Notes: generated by a model from the sequence alone, not told the origin. A stretch of 64,000 nt of DNA from Alphaproteobacteria bacterium LSUCC0396 (GCA_041228345.1 CP166131.1:2101001-2165000); one strand, 5' to 3'; shown: positions 1-9,374, numbered from the stretch's first letter. Numbers and translations: made by a program.

Positions 1-110
1 GCGATAGAGGTTACAAGTGCAGAGAAGATGTTACCAATACCAACACCAACACCAGCAAGAGCGATAACGGCCAAACCGGCACCGATCATTTTTGCAGCTT
101 CTACTTCCAT
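1..110 (-). CDS. atpE: F0F1 ATP synthase subunit c (3' part cut by window edge)
   Basis: This is the start of the proton-carrying c-ring subunit of the membrane F0 sector. Only the first 36 or so residues are inside the window. They read MEVEAAKMIGAGLAVIALAG and continue with alternating glycines (GVGVGIGN), the glycine-rich first transmembrane helix typical of subunit c. The carboxylate-bearing second helix lies outside. Two in-frame ATGs compete, at 116 and 110. An AAGGA sequence sits about 8 bases before the ATG at 110 but almost touches the one at 116, so I chose 110. It follows atpI and atpB on the same strand, as in alphaproteobacterial F0 operons. Confidence 0.93.
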   Translation of the reverse strand, partial: MEVEAAKMIGAGLAVIALAGVGVGIGNIFSALVTSI

Positions 111-197
111 AATCATAGTCCTTCCATGAGTTTTTACACAGTTTCGTTCAATTCACACCGCTGTAATTTACCAGCGGATTCGGTTGGGCCTCTGCGC

Positions 198-959
198 CTA
201 GTGTAGGTGCAGGGCGTCGTTCAAATACATACAAGTAAGGATGGTGAAGACATAGGCCTGCAACGCCGCCACCAAAACTTCAAGGCCAGTCAGGCCGATC
301 AACGCGACAAATGGCAATAGCGAGCCAGCCATTGCAAGACCGCCTGCACCTGAAATCATCACGGCAAGGCCAGCAAAAACTTTCAGCATTGTGTGACCCG
401 CCAGCATGTTGGCAAACAAACGAACAGACAGGCTGACAGGGCGGACAAAATATGAAATCACTTCAATCACGATTAAAAACGGGATCAGCACTTTCGGCGC
501 ACCGGCTGGTACAAAAAAGCTGAAGAAATGCAGACCATGTTTGCACAAGGCGATTATCGTCACGCCCACAAACACAAAGGCGGCCATCGCAAAGGTCACG
601 ATGATCTGCGAGGTAAAGGTGTATGAATAGGGGATCAGCCCAAGCATATTGCCAAACAGCAGAAACACAAACAGCGTGAAGATGAACGGAAAGTAAGGGC
701 GGCCCTCACGGCCAACGTTGCTGCGCACCATTTCGGCAACAAATTCATACATCATTTCGGCCATACCCTGCATGCGGCCTGGCACCATATCGGCGCGGCG
801 CATTGCGCTGATCAGGAAGATCGAGCTGACACCAATGGCAAGCAGCATAAACAGGCTGGAATTTGTGAATGAGACATCATAACCACCAAGCGACAGTTCG
901 ACCAATGGCTTGATCTCAAACTGTGCGACCGGTGAATGCATTCCTTCAGAATTGCTCAT
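198..959 (-). CDS. atpB: F0F1 ATP synthase subunit a
   Basis: Subunit a is the stator half of the F0 proton channel; it passes protons to the c-ring in the inner membrane. The 253-residue protein is hydrophobic with about five to six membrane segments. It carries the family motif SVRLFANMLAGH around residues 178-189, whose Arg180 corresponds to the essential channel arginine. A second conserved stretch (GLTGLEVLVAALQAYVF) lies near the C-terminus. The gene begins 15 bases after atpI and is followed by atpE, which supports one operon. Length is normal for the family. Seen directly: motifs and order. Function follows from the family. Confidence 0.97.
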   Translation of the reverse strand: MSNSEGMHSPVAQFEIKPLVELSLGGYDVSFTNSSLFMLLAIGVSSIFLISAMRRADMVPGRMQGMAEMMYEFVAEMVRSNVGREGRPYFPFIFTLFVFLLFGNMLGLIPYSYTFTSQIIVTFAMAAFVFVGVTIIALCKHGLHFFSFFVPAGAPKVLIPFLIVIEVISYFVRPVSLSVRLFANMLAGHTMLKVFAGLAVMISGAGGLAMAGSLLPFVALIGLTGLEVLVAALQAYVFTILTCMYLNDALHLH

Positions 960-974
960 TGCCTGTCAGCTCCC

Positions 975-1343
975 TTAATCGTCTTTGCCTGATGAGTTTT
1001 TATGCTCATCGAAATAACCAGCGGCCAATCCACGGCCGGTAAATACACGCCATACATTCAACATGCCAGCGATCGCGCCCATAAAGAACATCACCAGCAA
1101 AAACAGCGGCGACGTCTCAAGCCATCGATCCAGCGCCCATCCGATAAAAGCACCAACCATAACACCGGCCACAAGCTCGGTCGCAACGCGCCCCATTATC
1201 GCTGCCATGCCTTCGGGAAGGGCGGATCGGCTGGGCCGGTCTTTTTCTTCCCGCTGCGCCTGCAGCTTATCCAGACGACGGTCAATATCCGCAAGACGTT
1301 CATTGTCTCTTTGCGAGTCTTTTTCGTTCATCTGGTTATCCAA
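975..1343 (-). CDS. atpI: ATP synthase assembly/accessory protein AtpI
   Basis: This 122-residue protein has a charged N-terminal helix of about 45 residues (rich in Arg, Asp, Glu and Gln), then two hydrophobic segments at roughly 48-70 and 78-100 with the motif GWALDRWLETSPLF between them, and a charged tail. That arrangement fits the AtpI/AtpZ family, which helps assemble the c-ring and is usually the first gene of the alphaproteobacterial F0 operon. Here it precedes atpB by 15 bases. Two nearby ATGs (codons 1 and 5) are possible starts. The 251-base gap upstream, after smc, is the likely site of the operon promoter, but I could not define its elements. Confidence 0.88.
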   Translation of the reverse strand: MDNQMNEKDSQRDNERLADIDRRLDKLQAQREEKDRPSRSALPEGMAAIMGRVATELVAGVMVGAFIGWALDRWLETSPLFLLVMFFMGAIAGMLNVWRVFTGRGLAAGYFDEHKNSSGKDD

Positions 1344-1594
1344 TCCTTGAATGCCGTTTTAGATGCGGCCGGATATGGCGGTTTGTACGAAGCTGTTCCT
1401 CTGCTTTTCCTTTACCGAATTAGGCAGGCATTTTGTCGCTGTTATCCCCAGCGACCGCCCCTACCGAAATCGCGCTCAAAATAGGGGGGTGGGTTGGTCT
1501 TTGTCAAGCCTTCAATGGGTGTTCTTTTGCCGCAGATTTCTGCGGATTAGCTGGCTTGGGGAAATGGATTGTTTTTATCAGCCAAAAGCAGCCG
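1344..1594. other. Intergenic region between smc and atpI
   Basis: This 251-base gap lies downstream of smc and upstream of the F0 ATP synthase operon, all on the minus strand. It contains a G-run (ataggggggtgggttgg) near 1482-1498 and no convincing hairpin terminator or coding sequence. The operon promoter is expected here by position, but no clear -35/-10 pair was identified. Confidence 0.4.
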
Positions 1595-4500
1595 CTAAGC
1601 GACCGCAGTGTCACGGATTCTCTCGGCTGTCTGCAGGTCAACCGACACCAGCTTGGAAATGCCGCGCTGTTCCATGGTGATGCCGAAAAGCCGGTCCATG
1701 CGCGCCATTGTCATGCGGTGATGGGTAATGACAAGGAATCGGGTGTCGGTTTGATCACAAATATCACGCAAAAGGTCACAGAATCGCACGACATTCGAAT
1801 CGTCAAGCGGCGCATCCACTTCATCAAGAACGCAAATTGGCGCTGGATTGGTCAAAAAGACCGCAAAAATAATCGCCAATGCTGTCATAGCCTGCTCACC
1901 GCCAGATAAAAGCGATAGTGATTGCAACCGTTTGCCGGGTGGGCTTGCCAGAATCTCTAGCCCCGCCTCAAGCGGGTCATCGGCATTGGTCAACTGTAAT
2001 TCAGCGTTACCACCGCCGAATAGCTTTTTAAACAGACGTTTGAAGTGATCATTCACTTCGCCAAAGCTTTTGAGCAGGCGTTCCCGCCCTTCACGGTTCA
2101 ACTGGCTGATTGCGGAACGTAACTTGCCAATCGCTGCAATCAGATCATCGCGCTCGGTTTCCATGCTGGTGATCCTCGCCGCAACATCCTCCATCTCGGC
2201 CTCGGCTCGCAAATTGACGGGCCCGATATTATCACGTTCACGGATAAGACGGTGAACCCTCTCTTCCAGAACATCCAGACCACCAAGCGCCGCACCATCC
2301 TCTACACCGGCAATTTCGGCAACCGCATCCGGGGCGCAGTTCAATTTATCCTGAATCCGGTCTTTTAATTCGGCCAGCGCAGCATTGCAGCGTTCCTCGC
2401 CAGCTTCGGCGCGGATTTGGGTTTCGCGGGCAGTCGCCATGGCGTTATCAGCATCACGCTGCAATGATTCGGCCTCGTTAAGGCTGGTTTCGGCAAGGCG
2501 CAGCGCGTCGGCAGCGCTTTGCCGGTTTGCCTCGGAAATCTCCAGCAGGTCACCGATTTCAAGTCGCTGTTTCGCGAGTATTTCGGGAACAGCCTGCAGC
2601 CGCTGTTGTTCCTGATTACCATCAGCAAGTCGCGCTTCCAGCTCGGCGATGCGGCTGTTTGCGCCATCGAGGCGTTGTTGCCAGGCGCTGGCTTCCTGCG
2701 CGCAGCTGGCTTGGCGGCGGGTGGCGGTTCCGATGACATCAGCAAGGCGTGATTCCGCCTGCATTGCCTCGGCAAGTGCGGCCCTCGACGCCTCGGCAGC
2801 TGCTCTGGCATCGGTTTCAGCAACGCCAAGCGCAGCATCATCGGCAAGCGCAGATATTTCTACATCGCAGCTGGCAAGCGCTACCGATAATTCATCCAAG
2901 CTGGTGTTTAATTCGCCAGCACGCTCCCGACCAGCCGCTAGTTTCAACGCATCGGACTCGGCGCGGCGGCGGCTGTCACCAAAGGCTTGTTCCGCCTGCA
3001 TACTGTTAGTACGGCAGTTTTGCACATTCTGGCGCGCGGTGCTAAGCGCGGTTTCGCTAGAACTGGCAATTGTGCCACTTTGATCAAGTTTTTTTGAAGC
3101 CTTGTAGGCATCATTTTGCAAGGCTTCAAGCCGGCGGCGTTGGCGAATCCGCTCGGCGCCCTTGTCAGATTGATTGGCATGACGCACAAACCCGTCCCAG
3201 CGCCATAGGCTGCCTGATTTGGTCACCACTGCTTGTCCCGGAAGGAGGCTAAATTGTAATGCCTCTGCACTGGTCGCATCATCAACGACACCAACGCCAG
3301 CAAGTGATGCGCTCAACGCCGGTGCGCCGCTAACAAAATTGGCAAGCGGGATCGTTCCATCAGGCGGCGACAGGCGCGGCGTGCTGCCGTTCCGCCAGAA
3401 TTCCTGATTACCGCTGTCGACCGGCGCCGATAATTCATCCGCCAGATAACCGGCCAGCGCCGTTTCCATACCATCGCGAACTGATAATTGATCGGCGATG
3501 GGGGCTGATGCTTGATCACCAAGATCGGCCAGCAGATATTCCAATGCGTCAATTTCGGCCTGAAGGCGGGTCATGTGCGATTCGCTATCACGCTTGGCGT
3601 TTAGCGCAGTTTCCGCGGCGGTAGTGGCATCGGTCAGCGCCTGTTCAGCCGCTTCCAATGCTGACTTTGCTGCCATGAAATCAGCCTCGGCTTCTTGTTT
3701 TTCCCGATCTGACTGGCCGGCCGCTGCAAGCATAGTCTCAAGTGATAATTGCGACAGCGCGTTCGTTGCCGACTGGATCCGGGCCTCTAAATCCTGTTTG
3801 CGGCTGGTTAGGCTGTTGCGGGTGGTCGCGGCGGCGCGAAGGGCGGCACTCGCCTCGGCGAGACTGGTTTCATTCTGGCTGGCAGTAAGGCGGGCGGCGT
3901 TTAGAATATCGCTGGCAGCTGACTGTTTTGGCGCCGCCTCAGTGATCTGCATCGCCAATGCGTCGGTTTCCTCGGCAAGCCGTGCAATAGCCGCTTTTGC
4001 ATCATCAAGAAGACTGGTCTCTCGGGCGATGTCTTGGGTTAACTGGGCTTGGCGGCTGGCAAGCTGGGCCAGCGCATCGCTCACGCGCCCTTCTTCGCGG
4101 TCCAGCTCTTCACGGCCAAGGGCGAGGCGCTGATATTCCGCCGCCTTTTCCGCCTCGGCAGCCCGCAGGGGCGGCAGTGAGGCGGCAATCTCGCTGCGTG
4201 CGGTGGCACTTCGTGCGGCGATTTCGGCGCGGGCGCCAACATCTAGTCGTGCCGCTGCCAACGCGGCTGTTGCCGCATCTAGATCCATTTGGCCAGCGGT
4301 CCAGCGGGCCAGCAGGAATTGCGCCTCGGCTTTTCGGATGCGATCGGCAACCGAGCGGTACCGCGCCGCTTGGCGTGCCTGTTTGCGAAGCGAGTCACGT
4401 TGCTCACTCAGGCCAGCAATAACATCATCCAAACGCTCAAGATTTGTCTCGGCAGCACGAAGGCGTAATTCAGCCTCATGTCGGCGGGCGTGCAGGCCGC

Positions 4501-5011
4501 GAATATTTGCCGCTTCTTCAATTAACGTGCGGCGGTCAACCGGCTTGGCACCAACAATCGCGCCAATACGGCCTTGGCTGACGATGCCGGACGATCTGGC
4601 GCCGGTTGCGGTATCAGCAAACAGCAACTGAATGTCACGCGCCCGCGCCGGTTTCGCGTTCACGTAATAACTGCTGCCTTTACCGCGTTCAATTTTGCGC
4701 GTTATTTCCAGCTCATCACTATTGTTGAATTCGGCTGGTGCCTGACGCAGATGATTATCAAGCTGTAGGGTGATTTCGGCGAGATTGCGCGCTGGTCGTT
4801 GTTCCGTGCCGCCAAAAATCACATCATCCATTTCGCCGCCACGCATCTGACGAGCCGAGCTCTCGCCCATGACCCAGCGCAGGCCTTCAACAATGTTCGA
4901 TTTGCCACAGCCGTTTGGCCCAACGATGCCAGTCAGGCCGGAATCGATATCAACCTCTGCCGATTCCGCAAAGGATTTGAATCCGGCCATTTTCAGGCTT
5001 CGAAAAATCAC
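1595..5011 (-). CDS. smc: Chromosome segregation protein SMC
   Basis: SMC is the ATPase that compacts and organises the replicated chromosome together with ScpA and ScpB. The 1138-residue protein shows the full architecture. The Walker A motif GPNGCGKSN is at 31-39, followed by a long Ala/Glu/Arg-rich coiled coil. A globular hinge lies around 510-620, then a second coiled coil. The ABC signature LSGGEQ is near 1035 and Walker B (VLDEVDAP) near 1061. Length is slightly short of the usual 1150-1190. It ends in a head domain containing ITHHR, the H-loop. It starts 31 bases after the DsbA-like gene, so the two are probably cotranscribed. Long open frames on the opposite strand are composition artefacts of the coiled coils. 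Confidence 0.97.
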   Translation of the reverse strand: MIFRSLKMAGFKSFAESAEVDIDSGLTGIVGPNGCGKSNIVEGLRWVMGESSARQMRGGEMDDVIFGGTEQRPARNLAEITLQLDNHLRQAPAEFNNSDELEITRKIERGKGSSYYVNAKPARARDIQLLFADTATGARSSGIVSQGRIGAIVGAKPVDRRTLIEEAANIRGLHARRHEAELRLRAAETNLERLDDVIAGLSEQRDSLRKQARQAARYRSVADRIRKAEAQFLLARWTAGQMDLDAATAALAAARLDVGARAEIAARSATARSEIAASLPPLRAAEAEKAAEYQRLALGREELDREEGRVSDALAQLASRQAQLTQDIARETSLLDDAKAAIARLAEETDALAMQITEAAPKQSAASDILNAARLTASQNETSLAEASAALRAAATTRNSLTSRKQDLEARIQSATNALSQLSLETMLAAAGQSDREKQEAEADFMAAKSALEAAEQALTDATTAAETALNAKRDSESHMTRLQAEIDALEYLLADLGDQASAPIADQLSVRDGMETALAGYLADELSAPVDSGNQEFWRNGSTPRLSPPDGTIPLANFVSGAPALSASLAGVGVVDDATSAEALQFSLLPGQAVVTKSGSLWRWDGFVRHANQSDKGAERIRQRRRLEALQNDAYKASKKLDQSGTIASSSETALSTARQNVQNCRTNSMQAEQAFGDSRRRAESDALKLAAGRERAGELNTSLDELSVALASCDVEISALADDAALGVAETDARAAAEASRAALAEAMQAESRLADVIGTATRRQASCAQEASAWQQRLDGANSRIAELEARLADGNQEQQRLQAVPEILAKQRLEIGDLLEISEANRQSAADALRLAETSLNEAESLQRDADNAMATARETQIRAEAGEERCNAALAELKDRIQDKLNCAPDAVAEIAGVEDGAALGGLDVLEERVHRLIRERDNIGPVNLRAEAEMEDVAARITSMETERDDLIAAIGKLRSAISQLNREGRERLLKSFGEVNDHFKRLFKKLFGGGNAELQLTNADDPLEAGLEILASPPGKRLQSLSLLSGGEQAMTALAIIFAVFLTNPAPICVLDEVDAPLDDSNVVRFCDLLRDICDQTDTRFLVITHHRMTMARMDRLFGITMEQRGISKLVSVDLQTAERIRDTAVA

Positions 5012-5042
5012 ATTAATAACCTGTTATTTTGGAGCCTTTGGG

Positions 5043-5678
5043 TCAGGCGTCCGTTGCATTTATCTTGGCAGCGAAATCTTCATAGGACAGATCGCCAGAA
5101 ATGATGGTTTTACTATTCACCACAAAGGATGGAGTCGATTTGACACTCCAGCGTTTATGCGCGTTTTGACGCATCTCAACAATCGCTTCGAGAAGTCGCC
5201 GGTTGCCCATAACAGCGTCAAAATCTGCCTTGCCCATTCCGGCCAACCTTGCCATCTGTGCAAGGGCCGACAGCGGGTCCGGATTACGAGCCCACCGATC
5301 AATATCTTTCAACAGCATTGAAACCATTGGGAAATATTTGCTCTCGGGCAGGGCGCGCGCCAATGCGTGAGCGCGCAGCGCGATCTGGTCTAGCGGGAAA
5401 GGCTGCATCTCAAAACGAACCATACCAGTGTCGATTAGCCGCGTTTTCACATCTGGAAACGTCTTGTTGTGAAAGCTGGCACAATGCGGGCAGGTCATGG
5501 AAAATAATTCGACAACCGTGATCGGTGCATCTGCTTTGCCGAGAACGCGGGGCGATGTCACATGCTCAATCGTTACCTCAGCCGCAAATCCTGCGGTTGG
5601 TACAAGCATCATCGCGGCACCTCCAAGGAGGAGCGAACGGCGGTCGGTGGTTAAATCTTTTAGGTTTTCTGTCATCAT
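5043..5678 (-). CDS. DsbA-family thiol-disulfide oxidoreductase, exported
   Basis: This is a thioredoxin-fold protein of the DsbA/DsbG-like group, likely acting in the periplasm on disulfide bonds. From the ATG at 5678 it has 211 residues. An export signal comes first, with twin arginines (DRRSLLLGG) followed by a hydrophobic stretch and an Ala-rich cleavage region; this resembles a Tat signal but lacks the full consensus. The redox motif C-P-H-C is at about 63-66 (FSMTCPHCASF), and the cis-proline loop STPSF lies near the C-terminus. The frame can be extended to a TTG at 5696, but two ATGs at 5678 and 5675 are better. It lies directly upstream of smc. Confidence 0.85.
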   Translation of the reverse strand: MMTENLKDLTTDRRSLLLGGAAMMLVPTAGFAAEVTIEHVTSPRVLGKADAPITVVELFSMTCPHCASFHNKTFPDVKTRLIDTGMVRFEMQPFPLDQIALRAHALARALPESKYFPMVSMLLKDIDRWARNPDPLSALAQMARLAGMGKADFDAVMGNRRLLEAIVEMRQNAHKRWSVKSTPSFVVNSKTIISGDLSYEDFAAKINATDA

Positions 5679-5744
5679 GGCCTGATCATAATCCAAGGGT
5701 AAAACCGGGGCAATGCGCGATTTCGTTGCAGGGCTAATTAATTT

Positions 5745-5774
5745 GGTAGTTGGCTTGTTGGTGGTTGGCTTGGG
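5745..5774. repeat. 15-bp tandem repeat, two copies
   Basis: Two adjacent 15-base units (ggtagttggcttgtt and ggtggttggcttggg) lie in the gap between the DciA-like gene and the DsbA-like gene. They match at 12 of 15 positions. This is one of many short tandem arrays of similar unit length at gene borders in the window. Confidence 0.7.
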
Positions 5775-5859
5775 GAAATCTGGCTATCCATGTGGGCCAT
5801 TCACTCTGGCTGCCCGCAGTGGTGATCAATGTTCAGCCGCATCTTGTTTTTTAGCCCAA

Positions 5860-5889
5860 TCATGTGTTATCAGCGTCATGTGTTATCAG
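5860..5889. repeat. 14-base direct repeat with period 16, spanning the DciA-like stop codon
   Basis: The 14-mer TCATGTGTTATCAG occurs twice, at 5860-5873 and 5876-5889, with two bases between. The copies are identical. The second copy contains the stop codon of the minus-strand DciA-like gene (TGA, complement of 5876-5878), so the duplication straddles the gene end. Confidence 0.9.
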
Positions 5890-6385
5890 AATTATTAACG
5901 GGGCCGCCAAGCCGCCGCAGCGCGGCACGTAATTCCGGCGATTTGATATCTTTCAGCTTTTCATCAAGTGCCCAGATATCGGCCGCATCCGAAATTGCGG
6001 GGGTCTTTTGGTCAGTTGGCCCACTGCCCGGCGGGGCGGGTGTTTGGGCGGGAACAAGGCTTTGCACAAGACTGATGCGGCCAACCGCCTGATAGCCGAA
6101 GGCGGCATTCACCTGATCAATAATTTGGGCGGACATGGCTTGGGCCTGTGGCCCGCGTCCTGATGCGATCTGCAGCTTTAATGTTCCATTATTTCTGCTA
6201 CCGCGCGGAAATTGAATATCTGCTGGCCGGCACCAGTCGGCAATATCGCCAACAATTTCGGTCCAATGTGAAATCAGGCGGCTGATCGCAAAGCCGCGTT
6301 CCTGCGCCGATGGGGCAATCATAGGATCTATCATCGTGGATAGCCGCCGCATTTTATTCGATCGGTTTTTAGGCGTTTTGACCAT
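5876..6385 (-). CDS. DciA-family (DUF721) protein
   Basis: This 169-residue protein looks like a DUF721/DciA-type protein. DciA proteins assist loading of the replicative helicase DnaB in bacteria that lack DnaC or DnaI. The supporting region is the N-terminal two thirds, with W-x-E-I-V-G-x-I-A around residues 41-49, a short beta stretch (GTLKLQIASG), and a helix containing SAQIIDQVNAAFG. After about residue 110 the sequence becomes Pro/Thr-rich and then ends in a short charged helix. The family is diverse, so the exact role is inferred. It is divergent from mutY and lies upstream of the DsbA-like gene; alphaproteobacteria commonly keep mutY, this family, the thiol oxidoreductase and smc together. 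Confidence 0.75.
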   Translation of the reverse strand: MVKTPKNRSNKMRRLSTMIDPMIAPSAQERGFAISRLISHWTEIVGDIADWCRPADIQFPRGSRNNGTLKLQIASGRGPQAQAMSAQIIDQVNAAFGYQAVGRISLVQSLVPAQTPAPPGSGPTDQKTPAISDAADIWALDEKLKDIKSPELRAALRRLGGPVNNSDNT

Positions 6386-6536
6386 AAATTATTGTGCCGG
6401 TTTCGTTATTTGTTGATCTCGATAAGACGGGGGCTTCGGGTGTCTTGACCCGCTCGCCCAATACTCTAGCATGACCACTCTTCGAAGCAAATCATGGTGA
6501 TTGCCGGATCATCGCAACAGCCGGTTAAAGGTAAAG

Positions 6537-6566
6537 CCCAAACAACATGAACCCAAACAATATGAG
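6537..6566. repeat. 15-bp tandem repeat upstream of mutY
   Basis: Two adjacent 15-base units (cccaaacaacatgaa and cccaaacaatatgag) differ at two positions. The second unit ends on the first base of the GTG used here as the mutY start. The ATGs inside the units open only a 15-codon frame that is out of register with mutY. Confidence 0.85.
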
Positions 6567-7759
6567 TGGCCGGGGCAGAACATCGCGTGGTTGAGACAAA
6601 GTTAGAGACATTTCCAATTGCCGCCCTTTATCGCTGGTACGACCGGCACGGGCGCGATCTGCCGTGGCGGCGACGCTGGCCTGAACTGGCGCCAGCCTAT
6701 CATGTGTGGCTGTCCGAAATTATGCTTCAGCAAACCGTTGTGGCAACGATGATCCCGTATTTCCTTGATTTTACCCGTCGGTGGCCAACGATAGGCGACC
6801 TTGCCGCAGCGCCATTGGATGATGTGCTGTCCGCATGGGCGGGTCTTGGTTATTACGCTCGCGCCCGCAATCTTCATAAAGCTGCCAATATGGTGGCAGA
6901 TAGGTGGGGTGGCGATTTTGCCAATTACCAAAAACCGCAGTCTGATTCGGGCGCGCCGCAGGCTGATTCGGGAGATATCGTCGCTGGTTTGCGCCAGCTT
7001 CCGGGGGTTGGCCCCTACACAGCTGGTGCGATTGCGGCGATTGGCTTTGGGCGGCAAGCTGTGGTTGTTGACGGTAATATCGAACGACTTTTTAGTCGCT
7101 ATTTTGCCATCGAGACGCCGTTGCCAGCGGCGAAGGTCGAAATTGCCGATGCCTATCAACGGATTTTGCCGGTAAACCGCCCCTCTGATTGGCCGCAGGC
7201 GTTGATGGATTTTGCCAATGCGGTCTGCACGCCGCGCCAGCCAGCCTGTGCGAGCTGCTGTTTTGCCTCGTCCTGTCAGGCATTGGCAAAAGGGATTGTT
7301 GATAAAGTGCCGGTTAAGCCCGCAAAAGCGGCAAAGCCAGTTCGCCGCGCCATCGCGTTTGTTGCGATCAATGATCGGGGAGAGGTTTTCTTGCAGCGCC
7401 GCCCAGAAAAAGGTCTCCTTGGCGGTATGCTGGCATTCCCCGAGACTGGTCTTGCCTCACAACAGGCCGATCGCAGCCTTAATCAGGATAATGCGCCATT
7501 TCCGGCCGATTGGATTTTGCTTGATGAGCCGGTATTGCACATATTCACGCATTTTGCGCTGGAGATGAAAATCTGTATCGCCCGGGTGAAAGATGCCCCT
7601 CTCAGCAATACCAGCAATGCCAGAAATATCAGCAATACCAGCAATGCCAGTCATTCTGGCCATTGGGCGCCGCCACGTCCAGCTGATCTGCCAAGCCTGA
7701 TGCGCAAAGTCTGGAAAGCCGCGGCCGCCAGCCTGTCACCGTCAGAGCGTCACCGCTGA
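6566..7759 (+). CDS. mutY: A/G-specific adenine DNA glycosylase MutY
   Basis: MutY removes adenine mispaired with 8-oxoguanine. Visible features are the catalytic Glu51 in SEIMLQQT, the helix-hairpin-helix LPGVGPYTAG (145-154), the catalytic Asp169 in VVVDGN, and the [4Fe-4S] ligands C221-x6-C228-x2-C231-x5-C237. A Nudix-like domain follows from about 260. At 397 residues it is longer than the usual 350 or so. The extra length includes two repeat-derived stretches: a 21-bp duplication encoding QSDSGAP/QADSGDI near 125-138, and a 9-bp array encoding an Asn/Ser-rich run near 347-364. The start is uncertain: GTG at 6566 or GTG at 6587, since no in-frame ATG lies upstream. Confidence 0.95.
   Translation: MAGAEHRVVETKLETFPIAALYRWYDRHGRDLPWRRRWPELAPAYHVWLSEIMLQQTVVATMIPYFLDFTRRWPTIGDLAAAPLDDVLSAWAGLGYYARARNLHKAANMVADRWGGDFANYQKPQSDSGAPQADSGDIVAGLRQLPGVGPYTAGAIAAIGFGRQAVVVDGNIERLFSRYFAIETPLPAAKVEIADAYQRILPVNRPSDWPQALMDFANAVCTPRQPACASCCFASSCQALAKGIVDKVPVKPAKAAKPVRRAIAFVAINDRGEVFLQRRPEKGLLGGMLAFPETGLASQQADRSLNQDNAPFPADWILLDEPVLHIFTHFALEMKICIARVKDAPLSNTSNARNISNTSNASHSGHWAPPRPADLPSLMRKVWKAAAASLSPSERHR
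6938..6979. repeat. In-frame 21-bp duplication in mutY
   Basis: Two adjacent 21-base units begin CAGTCTGATTCGGG and CAGGCTGATTCGGG. They encode QSDSGAP and QADSGDI, just before the helix-hairpin-helix of MutY, in a position where the family normally has a short loop. Confidence 0.7.
7604..7657. repeat. In-frame 9-bp tandem repeat array in mutY
   Basis: Six 9-base units run in succession: AGCAATACC, AGCAATGCC, AGAAATATC, AGCAATACC, AGCAATGCC and a degenerate AGTCATTCT. They encode an Asn/Ser-rich stretch inside the Nudix-like C-terminal domain. Units 1-2 and 4-5 form an identical 18-base pair, suggesting slippage or a higher-order duplication. Confidence 0.9.
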
Positions 7760-7790
7760 GGCGATCTGATATCGACGGGTGACAATCAGA

Positions 7791-9374
7791 TTAATGATTG
7801 AAATGCCGCATGCCGGTGAATACCATCGCAATACCGGCAGCATCCGCCGCTGCAATCACTTCATTATCCTTGACCGATCCGCCGGGCTGAATAACTGCGG
7901 TTGCACCAGCTGCGATTAATGTTTCTAGACCGTCAGCAAACGGGAAAAAAGCGTCCGATGCTGCGACCGAGCCGATTGTACGCGGGTCTGACCGGCCATG
8001 AATTGCCGCGATATCTGCAGCCTTTTGAACGGCTATACGTGCAGCGTCTACCCGGCTCATCTGACCGGCGCCAATGCCTGCGGTACTGGCGTCATTGACA
8101 AACACAATGGCATTTGATTTCACGTGTTTGGTGACTTTCCACGCAAACAGCATATCGGAAATTTCGGCCTCGGTTGGGGCGCGTTGGGTAACGATCCTAA
8201 GGTCGTCCACGCCGATTATGCCGGCGTCACGAGATTGTGCCAGAAAACCGCCAGCAACCGATTTAATCTTGATTGCGCTGCTGCTGCGATCTGGCAGGGC
8301 GCCGGTGATCAATAGCCGCAGATTAGGTTTTGCCGCCATAATGGCCTTGGCCTCATCGCTCGCTTCGGGTGCGATCACAACTTCGGTAAAAATACTGGCG
8401 ACAGCTTTAGCAGTTTCAGCGTCAAGCGGCCGGTTCATCGCGACAATGCCGCCAAAGGCACTGACCGGGTCGCAGGCCAATGCGTGCTGCCACGCGGCGC
8501 CGAGATTATCACCGCTGGCAACGCCGCAAGGGTTGGCGTGTTTGATGATGGCAATCGTTGGCTGGTCAAACTCGGCAACCAGCTCAAACGCGGCATCGGT
8601 ATCATTAATGTTATTGTAGGATAATGGCTTACCCTGAATCTGCTCTGCCGAGGCAACGCCCGGTCGGTCTTGACCAGTTTTATATAATGCAGCCTGCTGA
8701 TGCGGGTTTTCACCATAGCGCAAATCAATGATTTTACGGCCCGCGGTTGAGGTGATCTCTGGCAGCTCTTCGCCAAAGCTTGATGCCATCCAGCCCGAGA
8801 TCGCACTGTCATAGGCGGCGGTGCGGGCAAATGTTTTGGCGGCGAGACGCTGTCGAAGCTCAAGCTCGGTACCGCCATTTTTGTCGATGGCGTCTGCAAC
8901 GCTGGCATAGTCGGCAGGGTCACAAAGAACGGTCAGGAAATCATGGTTCTTTGCCGCCGCCCGCAGCATCGCAGGCCCGCCAATATCAATTTTCTCAACA
9001 AGCGCCTGCCGGTCACGCGTCTGCCGAAGCGTCTCCTCAAACGGGTAAAGATTAACCACCAACAAGTCGATGCCCTCAATGCCTTGGGCGCTCATTGCTG
9101 CAACATGGTCATCGAGGTCGCGGCGCGCCAAAAGGCCGCCATGAATCTTGGGATGCAGTGTTTTCACGCGCCCGCCCATGATCTCGGGAAAGCCAGTTAC
9201 CTCGGCAACATCTGTAACGTTTAGACCGGCATCACGAAGCAGGCTGGCGGTACCGCCGGTTGACAGAAGTTCAATTTTCGCCGCGGCAAGCCGCGTGGTA
9301 AATTCAATGAGGCCGGTTTTATCAGAAACCGATAGAAGGGCGCGGCGAATGGGAATAGAGGCGGGAGATGTCAT
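7791..9374 (-). CDS. purH: Bifunctional AICAR formyltransferase / IMP cyclohydrolase
   Basis: PurH performs the last two steps of de novo purine synthesis: it formylates AICAR with 10-formyl-THF and closes the ring to IMP. The N-terminal cyclohydrolase domain shows SVSDKTGL and [14 protein letters not shown]. The C-terminal formyltransferase domain shows RYGENPHQ, the catalytic KHANPCG and [10 protein letters not shown]. From the ATG at 9374 it has 527 residues, normal for the family. The frame extends five codons further to a TTG at 9389, which I judge less likely. It is convergent with mutY. In many alphaproteobacteria purH directly follows rsmB and a heparinase-like gene; here chrA lies in between. 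Confidence 0.97.
   Translation of the reverse strand: MTSPASIPIRRALLSVSDKTGLIEFTTRLAAAKIELLSTGGTASLLRDAGLNVTDVAEVTGFPEIMGGRVKTLHPKIHGGLLARRDLDDHVAAMSAQGIEGIDLLVVNLYPFEETLRQTRDRQALVEKIDIGGPAMLRAAAKNHDFLTVLCDPADYASVADAIDKNGGTELELRQRLAAKTFARTAAYDSAISGWMASSFGEELPEITSTAGRKIIDLRYGENPHQQAALYKTGQDRPGVASAEQIQGKPLSYNNINDTDAAFELVAEFDQPTIAIIKHANPCGVASGDNLGAAWQHALACDPVSAFGGIVAMNRPLDAETAKAVASIFTEVVIAPEASDEAKAIMAAKPNLRLLITGALPDRSSSAIKIKSVAGGFLAQSRDAGIIGVDDLRIVTQRAPTEAEISDMLFAWKVTKHVKSNAIVFVNDASTAGIGAGQMSRVDAARIAVQKAADIAAIHGRSDPRTIGSVAASDAFFPFADGLETLIAAGATAVIQPGGSVKDNEVIAAADAAGIAMVFTGMRHFNH

Noticed and set aside
2365-4631. Several long open frames (up to about 180 codons) on both strands inside smc
   Set aside because: They lie wholly inside a confident SMC gene, have Arg/Ala/Ser-skewed composition from reading coiled-coil codons in other frames, and show no family motif.
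6602-7159. 185-codon minus-strand frame opposite mutY
   Set aside because: It is antisense to the MutY catalytic core, where codon conservation explains the open frame; no ribosome-binding site or recognisable domain.
7783-7800. CAATCA-N6-TGATTG dyad between mutY and purH as a bidirectional terminator
   Set aside because: Only six A/T-rich pairs, overlaps the purH stop region and lacks T-runs.
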